Below the pieces are notes generated by a model. It saw nothing but the letters and a program-made list of their open reading frames with translations, did not search any database and was not told where the DNA came from. A program made the position numbers and the translations under genes. A DNA stretch of 64,000 bases from Hippopus hippopus (Eukaryota; Mollusca; Bivalvia; Cardiida; Cardiidae), in assembly GCA_946811185.2 (NCBI GenBank), contig OX328101.1, positions 30,302,122 to 30,366,121 of the forward strand, read 5' to 3'. Positions 21,528 through 31,730 of this stretch are shown here, one piece after another. Within the stretch, counting starts at the first letter, position 1; the number at the start of each line of letters is the position of its first letter.

Positions 21528-21749
21528 TTAACTCTTTAACAAAGAGTTGACAAAATTTAAGACATGTCCAAATCAAAAGTAAATGAAAGCGACAAGTGCA
21601 AATGAAGGAATTTGCCTATGGCGGGATAGAAAACATTGCGGTAAAAGGAAAAAGGGTGGTTACAAACAGTTTCTCCTTTTCCTACATTGCTTTTATAAGC
21701 CTTCTTTCGCAGGATCGCTTAAACTTGGGATTGTTTGTTAAAGGGTAAA
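21528..21749. mobile_element. MITE family D copy
   Basis: TTAACTCTTTAACAAAGAG at the left and GGATTGTTTGTTAAAGGGTAAAA at the right, with AACATTGCGGTAAAAGGAAAAAGG against CAGTTTCTCCTTTTCCTACATTG in the core. A highly degenerate A-like core (GTACGGTCTGATCTTAATCTGTGCCGTC) lies just upstream at about 21460. Confidence 0.75.
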
Positions 21750-22284
21750 ACAGCAAGGATCACGATTGATGATCCATACCTGACTGGGTCTTACTACTTA
21801 CTGAGAGGGTCCGTTGGTATCAAATCACAACAACAATGCTACAGGGATGCATCGGGACAGCTGACCAGTGTAGTGTTGATACCAGGCACTTTAACGGAAC
21901 TTTTGTATGAGACAACAGGGATGGATATGTCAAAATTGTATTATCTGGTGTTGACTGCGTTATACATATTGGGTTCTTATATTTGACCCCAAAAGGAAAT
22001 ATGGTCTTCAACCAGTAAGGACCTCTTTTTCTAGCGTTCTAAAGAAAGTTGTGTTTGGGGACGATTAAGAAAAAAATGTAATTTTCTACAGCACTTTTGT
22101 GGAAGCAATCTGATGTACATTTATAGGAACTATTGAAATAGCTTCCTCTCTGTTTCGGGCTAAGGGTTATGGGTAGTAATTTAAAGTGTATTGAAAAGTC
22201 ATTGGTGCGATACCAGTATGCCTGATGTCGACTGCCACATTTACTGGCTGAAAGCGTAAAGGAACGATTCCGCCAAAAAAAAGA
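21750..22284. other. intergenic, no gene recognised
   Basis: The 83-codon frame starting at 21735 begins inside the family D terminus and has no recognisable motif; GGTATCAA and TTGATACC occur inverted within it. I do not call it a gene. Confidence 0.4.
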
Positions 22285-22432
22285 TACCTAACCAGCATTT
22301 TCTCGTTTTCCCGTAATGTTTTCTACTGTTTCAGGGACAATTTCCATTCTTTGAGCCACATTTGATGTCATCTGCACATGCTTTCAATTCGGATAAGTGT
22401 GAGATTTGTCGTTCGGTATTTTAAAGAGTTAA
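22285..22432. mobile_element. MITE family D, right half
   Basis: AACCAGCATTTTCTCGTTTTCCCGTAATGTTTTCTAC, then GAGCCACATTTGATGTCATCTGCACATGC and a TTAAAGAGTTAA end. The left half is missing. Confidence 0.7.
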
Positions 22433-23217
22433 GGCCAAGAGGACGTTTCCGAGTAGTCCGAAGTTGCATCTCTTGTATGTTTACATTATAAAAGATCGTT
22501 TTCCCGACTCAGTCCATTGTTGGGCAAATAGACCATGCGCCACATTCTCCAAACCCATTTCACTCTTACTTATATTCAAAATAGAAAGCTAACCATCTGA
22601 CTGGCTGAGCTGAACTTCTCGGCTAATTAAAATAGTCACTCTGTGATTGTAGAAGTAAATCAATATTTTAGACTGACAGTGCTTGCACACCGAGTGAAAT
22701 CCTTTTTTGTGAACGCTTGTGATAAAAAAAAAATCACCTATTCTTCTAAACTAGGAAACCATATAATTTCAGCATGGTTTTCCTTTTTTTTTCCCCCTAC
22801 TTATTTCTGCGAAAATTGACTGGAGAAAAGAGAGAACAAAATACACGATGTGTGCTAAAACTATCAGTCGCAATGTGTAACCATGCGATGCATGTTTAGC
22901 TGACACGGGCAAAACAGTAAGTCTATTACAACCTCCTTCAAATCACTGTGCAAAGGTCCCAGTACTTTGCAATTCGTGGCAAAACTGGGTCCTGAGACAG
23001 CAAATTAAGTTATAAATTCTTCCGGTCTTTTCGTAAACAAACCCTCACTTCAAATACCAGAGGAGATTTATAAAGCATGTCTTCCATTACAGAATTGGCC
23101 TCTGGGATTTTTTTTATTACGTGCATAGAAACTGCACCTTACATCTTCACCTAAAGAATTACGTATACGCTGAGATTTACTTCCATGCAGGCTGATTTTC
23201 CACCAATGAAAGTTAAA
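22433..23217. other. intergenic, no gene recognised
   Basis: A weak 'ctgactggctgagc' string near 22598 recalls hairpin family E. No other recognisable features. Confidence 0.4.
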
Positions 23218-23425
23218 CCTCTACCAGACAATCCCAGGTTTTAACGACCCTTAGGAAGAAGGCTACAGAAAGCATTGTGTAAAAGGAAAATGCTTGGAAA
23301 AAGCATTTTCTCCTTTTCCCACAATTATTTCTTTCCTACCTATAAAGATAACTACCACCATTTAAGCCACATATAATTTGTTGTCTGCTAATGCATTCAG
23401 TTTGGACCTGTCCAAATCTTTTTTC
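23218..23425. mobile_element. MITE family D copy
   Basis: CTCTACCAGACAATCCCAGGTTTTAACGACCC, core GCATTGTGTAAAAGGAAAATGCTT/AAGCATTTTCTCCTTTTCCCACAAT, right half with AAGCCACATATAATTTGTTGTCTGC. Confidence 0.8.
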
Positions 23426-24724
23426 CCATATCACTGAATCTTTGTATAGAAACCTTTTATTTCTTTATTCACGTTTTTTTTTTTGTACAGAAATAAACGA
23501 ATACTGTCCACAGTAGCGAATGCATGTCGCAACGAGTTTGATTTTTAAAATTTCAAACGACTATTACCCTCTCTATCGTCGTTCTCTATCGGCAACAAAC
23601 GATTCGATATCATCGGAATGTTGTTCAAGCTAAGCTAGTTTTGCAAAAGTGCTAAGTACTAGTATTTCAGACAAAACTATTTAAAACAAAATGGAGTTTA
23701 AAATGTTTAACAGCCATCTCAACCGGGTCGTAATCCATCGCATTTTTAGATGTGACTCCATATCCCATGCTGATAGTTCACACCACGTATGTTTTCCTCA
23801 ATCTCAGAAAACATTCGAAGAAAAATACTTCAACGTACAATTTGGCCTTTATTTTTACAAGCAGGATAGTGAACTCGCAGTCCCTTTAGGGAACAGTGAC
23901 TAATTAACTTTGGGGCTACTTAGCATCTGTAAACAATTGCATTTAAACATGAAAAAAAAAAAACTCCTTGCATTTTTTAGTGATAAACCAACCGACATTT
24001 CTCGCATTTCACATATGAATTATTTTCTTAAAGCATTTATAGATCTCATTGCACAGTCAACTGGGAAACAATAAAATGCGGTATAATTTATACATCGAGA
24101 AAGTAGTTTGGCCATTGCAATACACAGAAATTCGACAAACTTTTGTTATAGAGTACTGGTATCTGATACGAAGCCTTCTTTCTATACCTTCTCTACTTCG
24201 TACTTTGTGAAGTGGTGAAGGATTTTTTTGTTCTATTCACACCCCATATGTCCCTCCCTTCAACTATCCGTCCTTGCTTTTCCATCCTTTCATTCAGCGG
24301 ACTGTTCCTCTATTTCGAAAGAGAGCTGGTCAGGTTAGATGTTTTGAACATGCATATTCTGCACACCTATCACAATAAACAACCTATAATCGACTTCATA
24401 TACATCGCTTTCATCTAGACTGCAAACTAAATTTGCCGAGTCTTTTGGGATTGGCTGTAACTACCCAGCGTTCTTTTTTGTTGTTCGAAAACATGATTAC
24501 GTATCTGGTCTTCTGGAACATAAATGTCAAGAAATGTTCGTTTGGGAATAAAAACGCAAGCCAGAGGGAGGTGTTGGCGCGGTTTACTGAGACGTCTATG
24601 CAATGCAACGCTGAAATCGTAATAATGAATTGGCCGTTGATATTTTTATGGCCGCCAGTTTTGCTGCTTCAACCCTTTAGCGGCCAACAAAATTTTCGAA
24701 ACTTCCACATCGAAATCACTTGCA
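23426..24724. other. intergenic with three unassigned frames
   Basis: Plus-strand frames at 23691-23903 (70 codons, reasonably charged, ends before TAATTAAC), 24212-24418 and 24433-24738 have no recognisable domain or clear splice context. The first is the least unlike a coding exon, but I cannot support it as a gene. Confidence 0.35.
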
Positions 24725-24875
24725 AACGAGTCGTTTAATGAGACTCAAAGGGTGGGGTTTGTCTATGACAGGCTAGACACATAATGGGAAAAGGAGAATT
24801 CCCTTTTTCCACAACGTTTTCAAACACCTGCTTCCTCGGGTTCATAAAAACATGGTATCATTCAGTAAAGGGCAT
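24725..24875. mobile_element. MITE family D relic
   Basis: TAATGGGAAAAGGAGAATTCCCTTTTTCCACAACGTTTTCAAACACCTGCTTCCTCGGG and a right end CATTCAGTAAAGGG. Confidence 0.6.
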
Positions 24876-25397
24876 CAGGCGTAAATCATGACTTCTGCAT
24901 GCATATCTGTTCCAGACAATGTTCTAAGAATAGCAAAAAGTTCTACTCTTTAGGCAAAGAACGGTTTGCAATATTTAGGGTTGGGGAATAAGCATTATTA
25001 AGATAAAGATATTAGGATTATTAAGTTAAAATGGACAGAAGTGAATCATGCAATTAAGATGTGGAAGGGGCCAAAACCCCACCTCCCTTTACTCAGCCCA
25101 GTCAAAGATTGCAAGAGGCCTGCTCCCACTCCCTTTACTCAGCCCCCTCACCAAAACGCCTGCTTGTTGCCAGAGGGGTGCATTCTGGTGTACAGTGAGA
25201 TATAGATATTAGTCTAAACATTTGTTAGTTCGGTTTTAAATAATTATACCATTGGCTAGGAGGAAAGTGGCAGCAAGGGCCATCCTTTTTCCATTAATTT
25301 TGATGGACAGTTTATTCCCTTCCTATTGTTAATTATTTTTGTAATACTTCTGCACTAAAAATGTCCTTTTATGCTCTGATATGTCATATCAAGTCCT
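24876..25397. other. intergenic, duplicated CCCTTTACTCAGCCC motif
   Basis: CCCTTTACTCAGCCC occurs at about 25085 and 25132 in a short direct duplication. No gene. Confidence 0.4.
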
Positions 25398-25673
25398 AAC
25401 CCTTTACCAAACATTTCTGTGTTTTAACGAATGTATATGACTCTTTACTAAACAACAATTATTTTTAACTAGTCTAAATTGAAAGCATTTGAAGACGACA
25501 AATTGAATATTCCGCGAACAGGGAGATTTGTCTCTGATGTGATAGAAAACATTGTGGGGAAAAGGATAAAATGCTGGTAGCCACCAGCATTTTATCCTTT
25601 TCCCACAATGTTTTCAAAAGCCTTATTTCCCAGGGTTGTTTAAAGTCGGGACTGTTCGGTCAAGAGTTGAAGA
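25398..25673. mobile_element. MITE family D copy, long left arm
   Basis: TAACCCTTTACCAAACATTTCTGTG at the left, then a second internal D-like start (TGACTCTTTACTAAACAACAATT) about 46 bp on. The core at 25547-25618 is an almost perfect palindrome around GCTGGTAGCCACCAGC. The right end is GGGACTGTTCGGTCAAGAGTTGAA. Confidence 0.8.
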
Positions 25674-25689
25674 AAAAGATGTTGACAAC

Positions 25690-26165
25690 GTTTTGGTGAT
25701 AATGAGAAAATGATAGTAACCATTTCCAACAAAGTCACTCTAACTTTTCAAAGATAACTCTCGCCATTTTAGCCGCGTATAAGTTGTCGCTTGCAGGACA
25801 AGTCTTCAATTGACCAGCCCGCATAGCTCAGTAGGTAGAGCGTAGGACTCGTGAACGTGATGTTTCGAGTCACTTGGGGGTGTGGGTTCGATCCCCACGG
25901 CTGGCCATCTAAAATTACTAATAGTCTTTCGGATGAGACGTTAAACCGAGGTCCCGTGTGACGGTGCTATACACCGAGCACGTAAAGAACCAGGCGTAAC
26001 TTAAGATGGGTTTCGTCCTGTATCTGCACTATCCCCCGTAACAATACTAACAGCCTTCAGGGGGCGTCGCCCATATGGGCAACCCGTGGCGACGATAAAT
26101 AAACGCAAATTCAATCATTCAAGTCTTCAATATTGTTGTCCTAGTGTAGTTGCGGTTCTCAAAAA
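25690..26165. mobile_element. MITE family D relic interrupted by a SINE
   Basis: 25690-25810 matches the right half of family D (TTTCAAAGATAACTCTCGCCATTTTAGCCGCGTATAAGTTGTCGCTTGCAGG). It resumes after the SINE at about 26132 with ATTGTTGTCCTAGTG. Confidence 0.55.
25811..26119 (+). mobile_element. tRNA-derived SINE with perfect 12-bp TSD
   Basis: The head has CGCATAGCTCAGTAGGTAGAGCG (A box) and GTGTGGGTTCGATCC (B box). An expanded region lies between them, like a long variable arm or an insertion. The body begins CTTTCGGATGAGACGTTAAACCGAGGTCC, which resembles a conserved central domain of some animal SINE superfamilies (the exact superfamily is not asserted). The tail is AT-rich with ATTCA repeats. 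CAAGTCTTCAAT flanks both sides (25799-25810 and 26120-26131). Confidence 0.92.
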
Positions 26166-26259
26166 TGCGAGTGATCATAATTGCTGAACTGCAAACTTCT
26201 ACCTTTCAGACTAGATTGTGTTTACAAATGCAGACTCAATACTGGCCTTGTCAGAGAAT

Positions 26260-26315
26260 TACCAGTACAAGACAGTGTGGATCCAAGATCAGACTGCACG
26301 TTATGTACTAGGCTG
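26260..26315. mobile_element. MITE family A fragment
   Basis: AAGACAGTGTGGATCCAAGATCAGACTGCACGTTATG stops where the sequence leading to the foldback at 26363 begins. It is probably truncated by that insertion. Confidence 0.6.
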
Positions 26316-26362
26316 TTAAAGAAACCAAGGTTGTGATTGGCGCCATAGAGTTTAAGCAACAA

Positions 26363-26707
26363 TAAGGCCAAAAGTAAACAAAGCGGGTGTTTTAATGCAT
26401 TTAAATTTATATCATACCGTTTAAAAGTATGGAAATTATTGTGAAGATGACAATCTGTTATTGTATGGTCGGTCCAAGTGTTAGTCTCTGACAGAGAAAT
26501 TAAATTCAAAACAAGGTTAAAACCTGCCAGGTAGCGGTGTCTTTTGTTTACTGCATGCCTGATTTTAAAATTCTTTTTTCTGCCAGCGACTAACACATGG
26601 TCCGACCACACAATAGCAGACTGTCATCTTCACAATATTTTCCATACTTTTAAATGGTATTATTTAAATTCAAATGTATTATGACACCTGCTTTGATATT
26701 TTGGCCT
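26363..26707. mobile_element. foldback element with ~120-bp inverted arms
   Basis: The left arm 26363-26486 and right arm 26588-26707 are reverse complements. For example TTTAAAAGTATGGAAATTATTGTGAAGATGACA on the left returns as TGTCATCTTCACAATATTTTCCATACTTTTAAA on the right. The spacer is only about 100 bp. The 129-codon minus-strand frame at 26222-26611 crosses the left arm, the spacer and a family A fragment, so it is not a gene. Confidence 0.88.
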
Positions 26708-26879
26708 CTACTAGGCCTTTAATAATACGAAGCTACTAACGACTAAATTTGAATAAGGACATGAATCAGTTACTATTTTATTATTTGGAAATTCGTTTTT
26801 CATGCAAAAATATACTACTGAAAGTTTGCCAATCACCAAGTATTTTACACAGCATTGCCAAGGTTGCACTACATATATT

Positions 26880-27084
26880 TGAGCCATGCTTTGTGAGGCT
26901 GGCTGACATGGTTCAAAACTTTTTGCCATAAGTCAATGTTTTGCATGTCCTACGACCATTTTACCTCATGATTCAGTTTGTTGCTAGACAGAATGAATTT
27001 TATGGATCCATATTTATATGATGATTTGCTTGGTATAATGCTTCACAAAGATGTATTAAACCCTATTCTCACAGAGTCTGTCTC
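26880..27084. mobile_element. MITE family B, internally deleted
   Basis: TGAGCCATGCTTTGTGAGGCTGGCTGACATGGTTCAAAACTTTTTGCC at the left, with the outer half of the core missing. The normal right half follows (CATGTCCTACGACCATTTTACCTCATGATTCAG...GATGTATTAAACCC) to GAGTCTGTCTCA. Confidence 0.75.
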
Positions 27085-27119
27085 ATTTGTAATTATTGTT
27101 GAACATGTTTCAGTGATGT

Positions 27120-27830
27120 ATTTAGATGGTACCTAGTGTACACAAATGCAACCCACCAGCTTCGCACCGACCTTCATGAAAGCATCTAGGTTATTGTATC
27201 TACGTAAACCATGCATCCAAGGTTGGCTGCACAGTCATTAGTGGAAAAGACGTTGCACCAAGTTTATTGGACCAGAAAAGGCTTGAAATCTGTCCTTTTT
27301 ACAGCTGAGTCCAGGCACTACGTAGAGTACACAAACAGCTGTGCCACGGTATAGCGAAGGTCAAAAGATAGATTCAATGCAGCAAACACGGCTGAGCATA
27401 ATTCCTATGGTGGCGGCCTACCATACTTTGGGGCTGAATCAGCTGGAATGAAGGTGTAGACATCACTGTCCTTGGCTAGAGCACGCTGTATGCTAAACGG
27501 TATCGAGACGAGATTCTGATACCAAGATGACATGATACGCTGATGCACTAGGTGTTTGGCTTATTTGCCCGTCGTACATACTGCTCATATTGTGCAAAGG
27601 TGGCTGAAGAGCGACATCTGAACTTACAAGCCCGATTCTCTGGCCTTGATTCCATCGAGCCTATATGTATAGAAACGATGTCGAGGCTTGAATTTCATTC
27701 CATAAAGTCAAACCAAGCAGTATTCAAAAGCTGTGGTGCAATGCTTCTGCAAAAGCCTGATAGAGAGACGAGGTCACGTACCCTATATCCCACACCAGCT
27801 TGTCAGTTGTTTTTTTTTTTGTGCCTGTAG
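27120..27830. pseudogene. coding-like relic, product unknown
   Basis: This stretch is richer in G+C than its surroundings and lacks the AT runs of its neighbours. The longest frame (27552-27830, plus, 92 codons) has YCSYC and ends in a T-rich run. No domain is recognised on either strand, and the other frames are broken by many stops. It looks like decayed coding sequence, possibly from a transposon, but orientation and origin are unknown. Confidence 0.3.
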
Positions 27831-28275
27831 GTTTTGTCTCAGCTAAGATGAAAAATTAGACAATTTATCAAAACATTTTTTTAATGGTCATCCAAAAAAA
27901 GTAAAAAGCATGTAAAAGGCTTTGGCAACACCATTTTAGAACTCATCAATTCAAATGGAGAAATAAAGAAATAACTCTATAGATAACGACACTGCAGCCA
28001 TAACATCAACGATATGCACTTAAATATTTTGGAGATTAGCAATCGTTGAGAAGTATAGAAGATATGTTGAAATGCTTCAAACGAAATGGAGTATCAGTTA
28101 CGTAATTTAAGCACCCCGCCGTGAATGACGGTTACCGGACGTTTTCGATTTCCAAAGCCCGGTACCGATAATCCGTACCTACCGCCATTATTGTTTGTAG
28201 GGCATATCGTTTTCATTTGTATGACACGGCCCTGTAGAATAGACCTTTGATTTGCGGAGTTTCGATATCCAAAAT
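27831..28275. other. intergenic
   Basis: A GC-richer island at 28105-28240 (ACGGTTACCGG ... CCCGGTACCG) is distinct from its AT-rich surroundings. No gene or family was identified. Confidence 0.35.
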
Positions 28276-28483
28276 TTAACACTTAGGCTCCTAAGCGCGA
28301 TTCAAGGACCTTTTGCTGACTGTGTTGATCAAGATCAGACTGCACAGAACGTGCAGTCTGATCTTGGATCTACACTATCTGGAGATATCTTTCCCCCAAA
28401 AAATACCTTTGAATTAGCAATGTTTCGGGTGTTATTATCTGTCTTAAAGTTTCATTTCACTCATTTAGCAGGATAAGGGTTAA
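28276..28483. mobile_element. MITE family A, full copy, inverted
   Basis: Reads TTAACACTTAGGCTCCTAAGCGCG ... CATTTAGCAGGATAAGGGTTAA, the reverse orientation of the copy at 31123. The palindrome GATCAGACTGCACAGAACGTGCAGTCTGATC is intact. Its right TTAA is also the left TTAA of the next element. Confidence 0.92.
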
Positions 28484-28718
28484 TTCTTTACCAGACAACA
28501 AAACTTTAGACTTATCCCAATGCAATGGTCTTTGAAGTTGACAAATTAAAGGTATCTCAAGGGATGCACAGATTGTGTTTGACGAGGAAGAAAATATACC
28601 GAGGAAGGGAAGAAAATGCTGTTTCCCAGCATTTTTAACCTTTTCCCACAATATTTTCAAAAGCTTAACTCTACGTGGTCGTTTACACACGGGTTTATTA
28701 ATTTTGGTAAGTGGTTAA
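28480..28718. mobile_element. MITE family D, full copy, abutting family A
   Basis: TTAATTCTTTACCAGACAACAAAAC at the left, core GAAGGGAAGAAAATGCTGTTTCCCAGCATTTTTAACC, right end ATTTTGGTAAGTGGTTAA. The first TTAA is shared with the preceding family A copy. Confidence 0.85.
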
Positions 28719-28824
28719 AATTCCGTTAAATTTACACCAATTTCTTTTTTTTTTTTGAAAGATGGTGGTATTGCATTTTGAAGACCTAAATTTTAATTTT
28801 TATCAATATTTCATGCTACATATA

Positions 28825-28860
28825 CATGTCATTGTTTATTTGTTTGTTTGTTTGTTTGGT
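28825..28860. repeat. (TTTG)n microsatellite
   Basis: TTTATTTGTTTGTTTGTTTGTTTGG, directly before the SINE that follows. Confidence 0.85.
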
Positions 28861-28861
28861 G

Positions 28862-29152
28862 TCTAACGCCGCTTACAACATTATTTCATTTATTATTTTC
28901 GGATGCCAGTGCACCCATCCATGCTTTCCTAAAGTTTCATTTACACAGGTTTCATTCGCGCAGTATTCTTCCTAAGCCACTGGCTGCTTCCCCCACTTCG
29001 ACATTGTTGGAACAATGATGAACGGTGAGAATCCTGCTGGAATGGCTATCGTCAGTCCTCGGGAAGAAATTGGCCAAGCTGTTAATTCGAACCAGCAATT
29101 CCCTGGTCTCAATTCCTGTACGCTACCGACTGCGCTATTGGGCTCGGCTTAT
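28862..29152 (-). mobile_element. SINE family G, near-complete
   Basis: On the minus strand the head is CCAATAGCGCAGTCGGTAGCG with the B box TGGTTCGAATTAAC. The body is TTGGCCAATTTCTTCCCGAGG, GACGATAGCCATTCC and TGTTCCAACAATGTCGAAG. The 3' part has GGATGGGTGCACTGGCATCC and GTTGTAAGCGGCGTTAGAC. The (TTTG)n run at its 3' side could be the simple-repeat tail. Confidence 0.85.
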
Positions 29153-29494
29153 ACTTGTCATACTCCAACATAGAACTGCATGATAAACAGCTGGAAAGGA
29201 AGTTGTTGATTTATTTATTTGCTGAAAGAACACTCACTCTTTTACTCTTTTTTTATTCCTGATGTCCCTTGTTCTTAGACCCGTAAAATCACAAAATCTT
29301 CCGCCTATTTGCTATCAGAACAAGTCCAGCTTTCGAGCAAATGACCTCCATACCCCTGCACAAACACATATATTTTTCTTAACTCTTTAATTCTAAACTC
29401 AGCGCCAGATATACAAGCTCGACCTCTTTCAATGGCGAAAAAAACCCACGGAAATTCTGAAAGACTCTTTTCTTTTACTTTTAGGATAAACAAC
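29153..29494. other. intergenic, no gene recognised
   Basis: The minus-strand frame of 68 codons at 29305-29511 has no recognisable motif. Confidence 0.35.
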
Positions 29495-30130
29495 TGGACG
29501 ACATAGATCAAAGAACAGATGTCTGGTTCTGTGCAGTCTGAGCTTAATCTGTGCCTTCTGCAAAAGGTTCTGGTTTCCCCTTGACGCTGAAATAGTTGAT
29601 AAAATATATTTAAATTAGTAGCAACCCTGTCGTGCTTCTCAAACAGCTATAAAGGGGATTTGAAAAACATTTGGCAGAAAAACCATTTGTCAAAGCTTAT
29701 TTATTTCATAGATAGCGGACAGTGTAAATCTTAGATCAGAGAAAGATAGCAGAAGTCTAATCTTGGTCAGGTTGTTCTCAAAAGCATATGATGCAAAAAT
29801 TTTGCACAAACTATCTAGGAGTTATAAGTTAAATAGGAGTTAAAAACGTCTGAGTTGGTATGGTATGTCAAGGCTATTTTTGTCAGTGTATGTCACAAAA
29901 TAACAAACAGTGTAGATCCCAGATCAGACTGCACGCTGGAAATAACCTAGTCTTGCTCTACTCTGTCAGTAAAAGCTTGTGATACCAAATGTTAGCATAA
30001 AATCATTTTATGCACTCGAAAGGTAGGCCTACTTTCGCCAGTATCTTTTAGAAATCTGACTATATAGATCCAAGATCAAACTCTACGTTCTGTGCAGTCT
30101 GGGCTTGACCTTCACAGTCTGAAAAAACCA
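29495..30130. repeat. cluster of four decayed family A cores
   Basis: Degenerate family A centres lie at about 29500-29565, 29700-29775, 29893-29975 and 30055-30130, spaced roughly 150-200 bp. Each retains parts of GTGTAGATCCAAGATCAGACTGCACG and a CTGTC(C)GCAAAA end. They may be old separate insertions or an ancient tandem multiplication. Confidence 0.6.
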
Positions 30131-30749
30131 GGCCAATCCGGCTGTCCCAAGCATGCTAAGAATAAAACATCTGCACTGCGAGGTTCTGTAAGTACTCTCA
30201 GTGCTTTTATTGTTCGTGTGACCTATGGAAATTACAGCGATCCCACATCTAGTGTTTTTTCTCCACTGACGGGTCTCACAATGATTACTTTATATCTACT
30301 TTATGTCAAGACTATTTATCAAAATGGATTTAAAACATGAAACAGACGTGAAAATTTCCTGTTTTCCTTCATTTTTATGACTGAAACGTGCCGCATTGCG
30401 TTTTGGCCCTATCTGCCTTCAAACAAGTTGAGGAGAATCATACTTAAGGCTTTCCTTCGGGGTGCTTTTAAACACATTTTAAGCTTCTTTTGATCCCTGT
30501 TAAGATTGCTTCGAAAGTGCAGTCAGATTGTGAACATATAATGTCCAATTTTTTGCATCAGAAATTATGGGTTTTACTGCCTATTGGTAAAAAAATCTAT
30601 TCCACATGAGTACAACTCCGTAATACTTGAAACAAACTAAATGAAAATTGACGCAAGAAAGTTGTGATAACTACAGAAGCATTGTTCGAAACGCTGGAAC
30701 TTACTTGATTTCGTTTTCCAAAATCTAAGGATACGTGGACGTCTGTGAA
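30131..30749. other. intergenic, no gene recognised
   Basis: The 82-codon frame at 30092-30340 starts within a family A relic. No recognised gene. Confidence 0.35.
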
Positions 30750-30980
30750 CTCTACTAGACAACAAAATTTTGGACTTGTCAATAATGAAAGGATTTCTAA
30801 AAGATTAATTGGATGTATCTCAAACTATTAAACTTTTCTTTGTGCTTGAAGGGAAAAAAAAACATCGAAAAAGAAGAAAATGTTGGTTACCGGCGTTTTC
30901 TCCTGTTTCCTATAATCATATAAAAGCCTTTTTTCCTCGTGGTGGAGAAAACACGGCATTGTGCAGTACAGGTTTTAAAT
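30750..30980. mobile_element. MITE family D copy
   Basis: CTCTACTAGACAACAAAATTTTGGACTTGTC at the left; core AGAAGAAAATGTTGGTTACCGGCGTTTTCTCCTG; right portion CATATAAAAGCC...CCTCGTGGTGG...GGCATTGTGCAGTACAGG. Confidence 0.75.
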
Positions 30981-31122
30981 ACAAGCATAATTATATGGGC
31001 AAGAATGACAACCAAAGTTAAGAGACTAAACTTGCTGACTCCACGCGGAGTTTTCTTAAATGTGATTCAAATCTTATTCGATTGATTTTTCTTACTGATT
31101 TTACTACAGCCATACAGATACG

Positions 31123-31343
31123 TTAATCTTTATCCTGCTAAATAAGTGAAATTAAATTTTTGAGCCGATGGTGAAAACCCAAATTTTGCTATTTCAAAGG
31201 TAGTTTTGGTGGAACAATATATCCTTATCGGACAGATCGGACAGTGTAGATCAAAGATCAGACTGCACGTTCTGTGCAGTCTGATCTTGATCTACACTGT
31301 CCGCAAAAGGTCAGTGAGTCACGCTTAGCAGCCTAAGGGTTAA
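31123..31343. mobile_element. MITE family A, reference-quality copy
   Basis: Family A definition: termini TTAACCCTTATCCTGCTAAAT and (inverted) TTAACCCTTAGGCTGCTAAG. The left arm has AAAACCCAAATTTTGCTATTTCAAAGG and CCTTATCGGACAGTGTAGATC, then the palindrome GATCAGACTGCACGTTCTGTGCAGTCTGATC, and the right arm has CTACACTGTCCGCAAAAGGTCAGTGAGTCACGC. This copy has TTAATC at its left edge and a 9-bp duplication (ATCGGACAG) at about 31229-31246. Length is about 220 bp. TTAA followed by CCCTT is characteristic of piggyBac-type ends (established knowledge), so this is a candidate piggyBac-like MITE. Confidence 0.93.
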
Positions 31344-31439
31344 GTACATTTATCAGGACAAACTGGCCTCATTATCTTTGATGAAGTAATTCGGCTATCT
31401 TTTAACCGTCAAAGCGCCTTACATGTCCATAGCTGCCGT

Positions 31440-31730
31440 TGCAGGTAGTGTAGATCAAAATCCAACTGTACGAAACGTTCGGTTTGCGCTATACTTTTAG
31501 AATGGACGTGACCCTTCCTTCCCTCTAAGTTATCGTTGTCAACGTCCCTTCACAATGTAGTCCTGACCGGTATTCACCAGATATCATTACTAACATTCTT
31601 TGTATGATTCCCCTGAAATTTCCAGATTTTAAATTAATGAAATGTATTATTGGCTTCACTAAATTGTTTTAGCCAATGAGAAATTGTGCTACTTTTTAAA
31701 TGTAGAATATTCCTAGGAATATGATTTAGA
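31440..31730. other. family A relic and family E-like hairpin
   Basis: 31445-31500 is a worn A core (GTGTAGATCAAAATCCAACTGTACG). 31628-31710 contains TTATTGGCTTCACTAAATTGTTTTAGCCAATGAGAAATTG, a weak relative of the hairpins at 7525 and 17333. Confidence 0.5.

Noticed and set aside
21735..21986. 83-codon frame with a reasonable composition.
   Set aside because: It starts inside the terminal repeat of a family D MITE and contains an inverted GGTATCAA/TTGATACC pair. No domain or splice support.
25811..25910. Possible tRNA with a long variable arm (Leu/Ser type).
   Set aside because: The arm-like region is too long, and a perfect 12-bp target duplication brackets the whole 309-bp unit, so it is a SINE.
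26222..26611. 129-codon minus-strand frame, the longest in the window.
   Set aside because: It spans a family A fragment and one arm of a foldback element. Its translation is explained by inverted-repeat sequence and it shows no domain.
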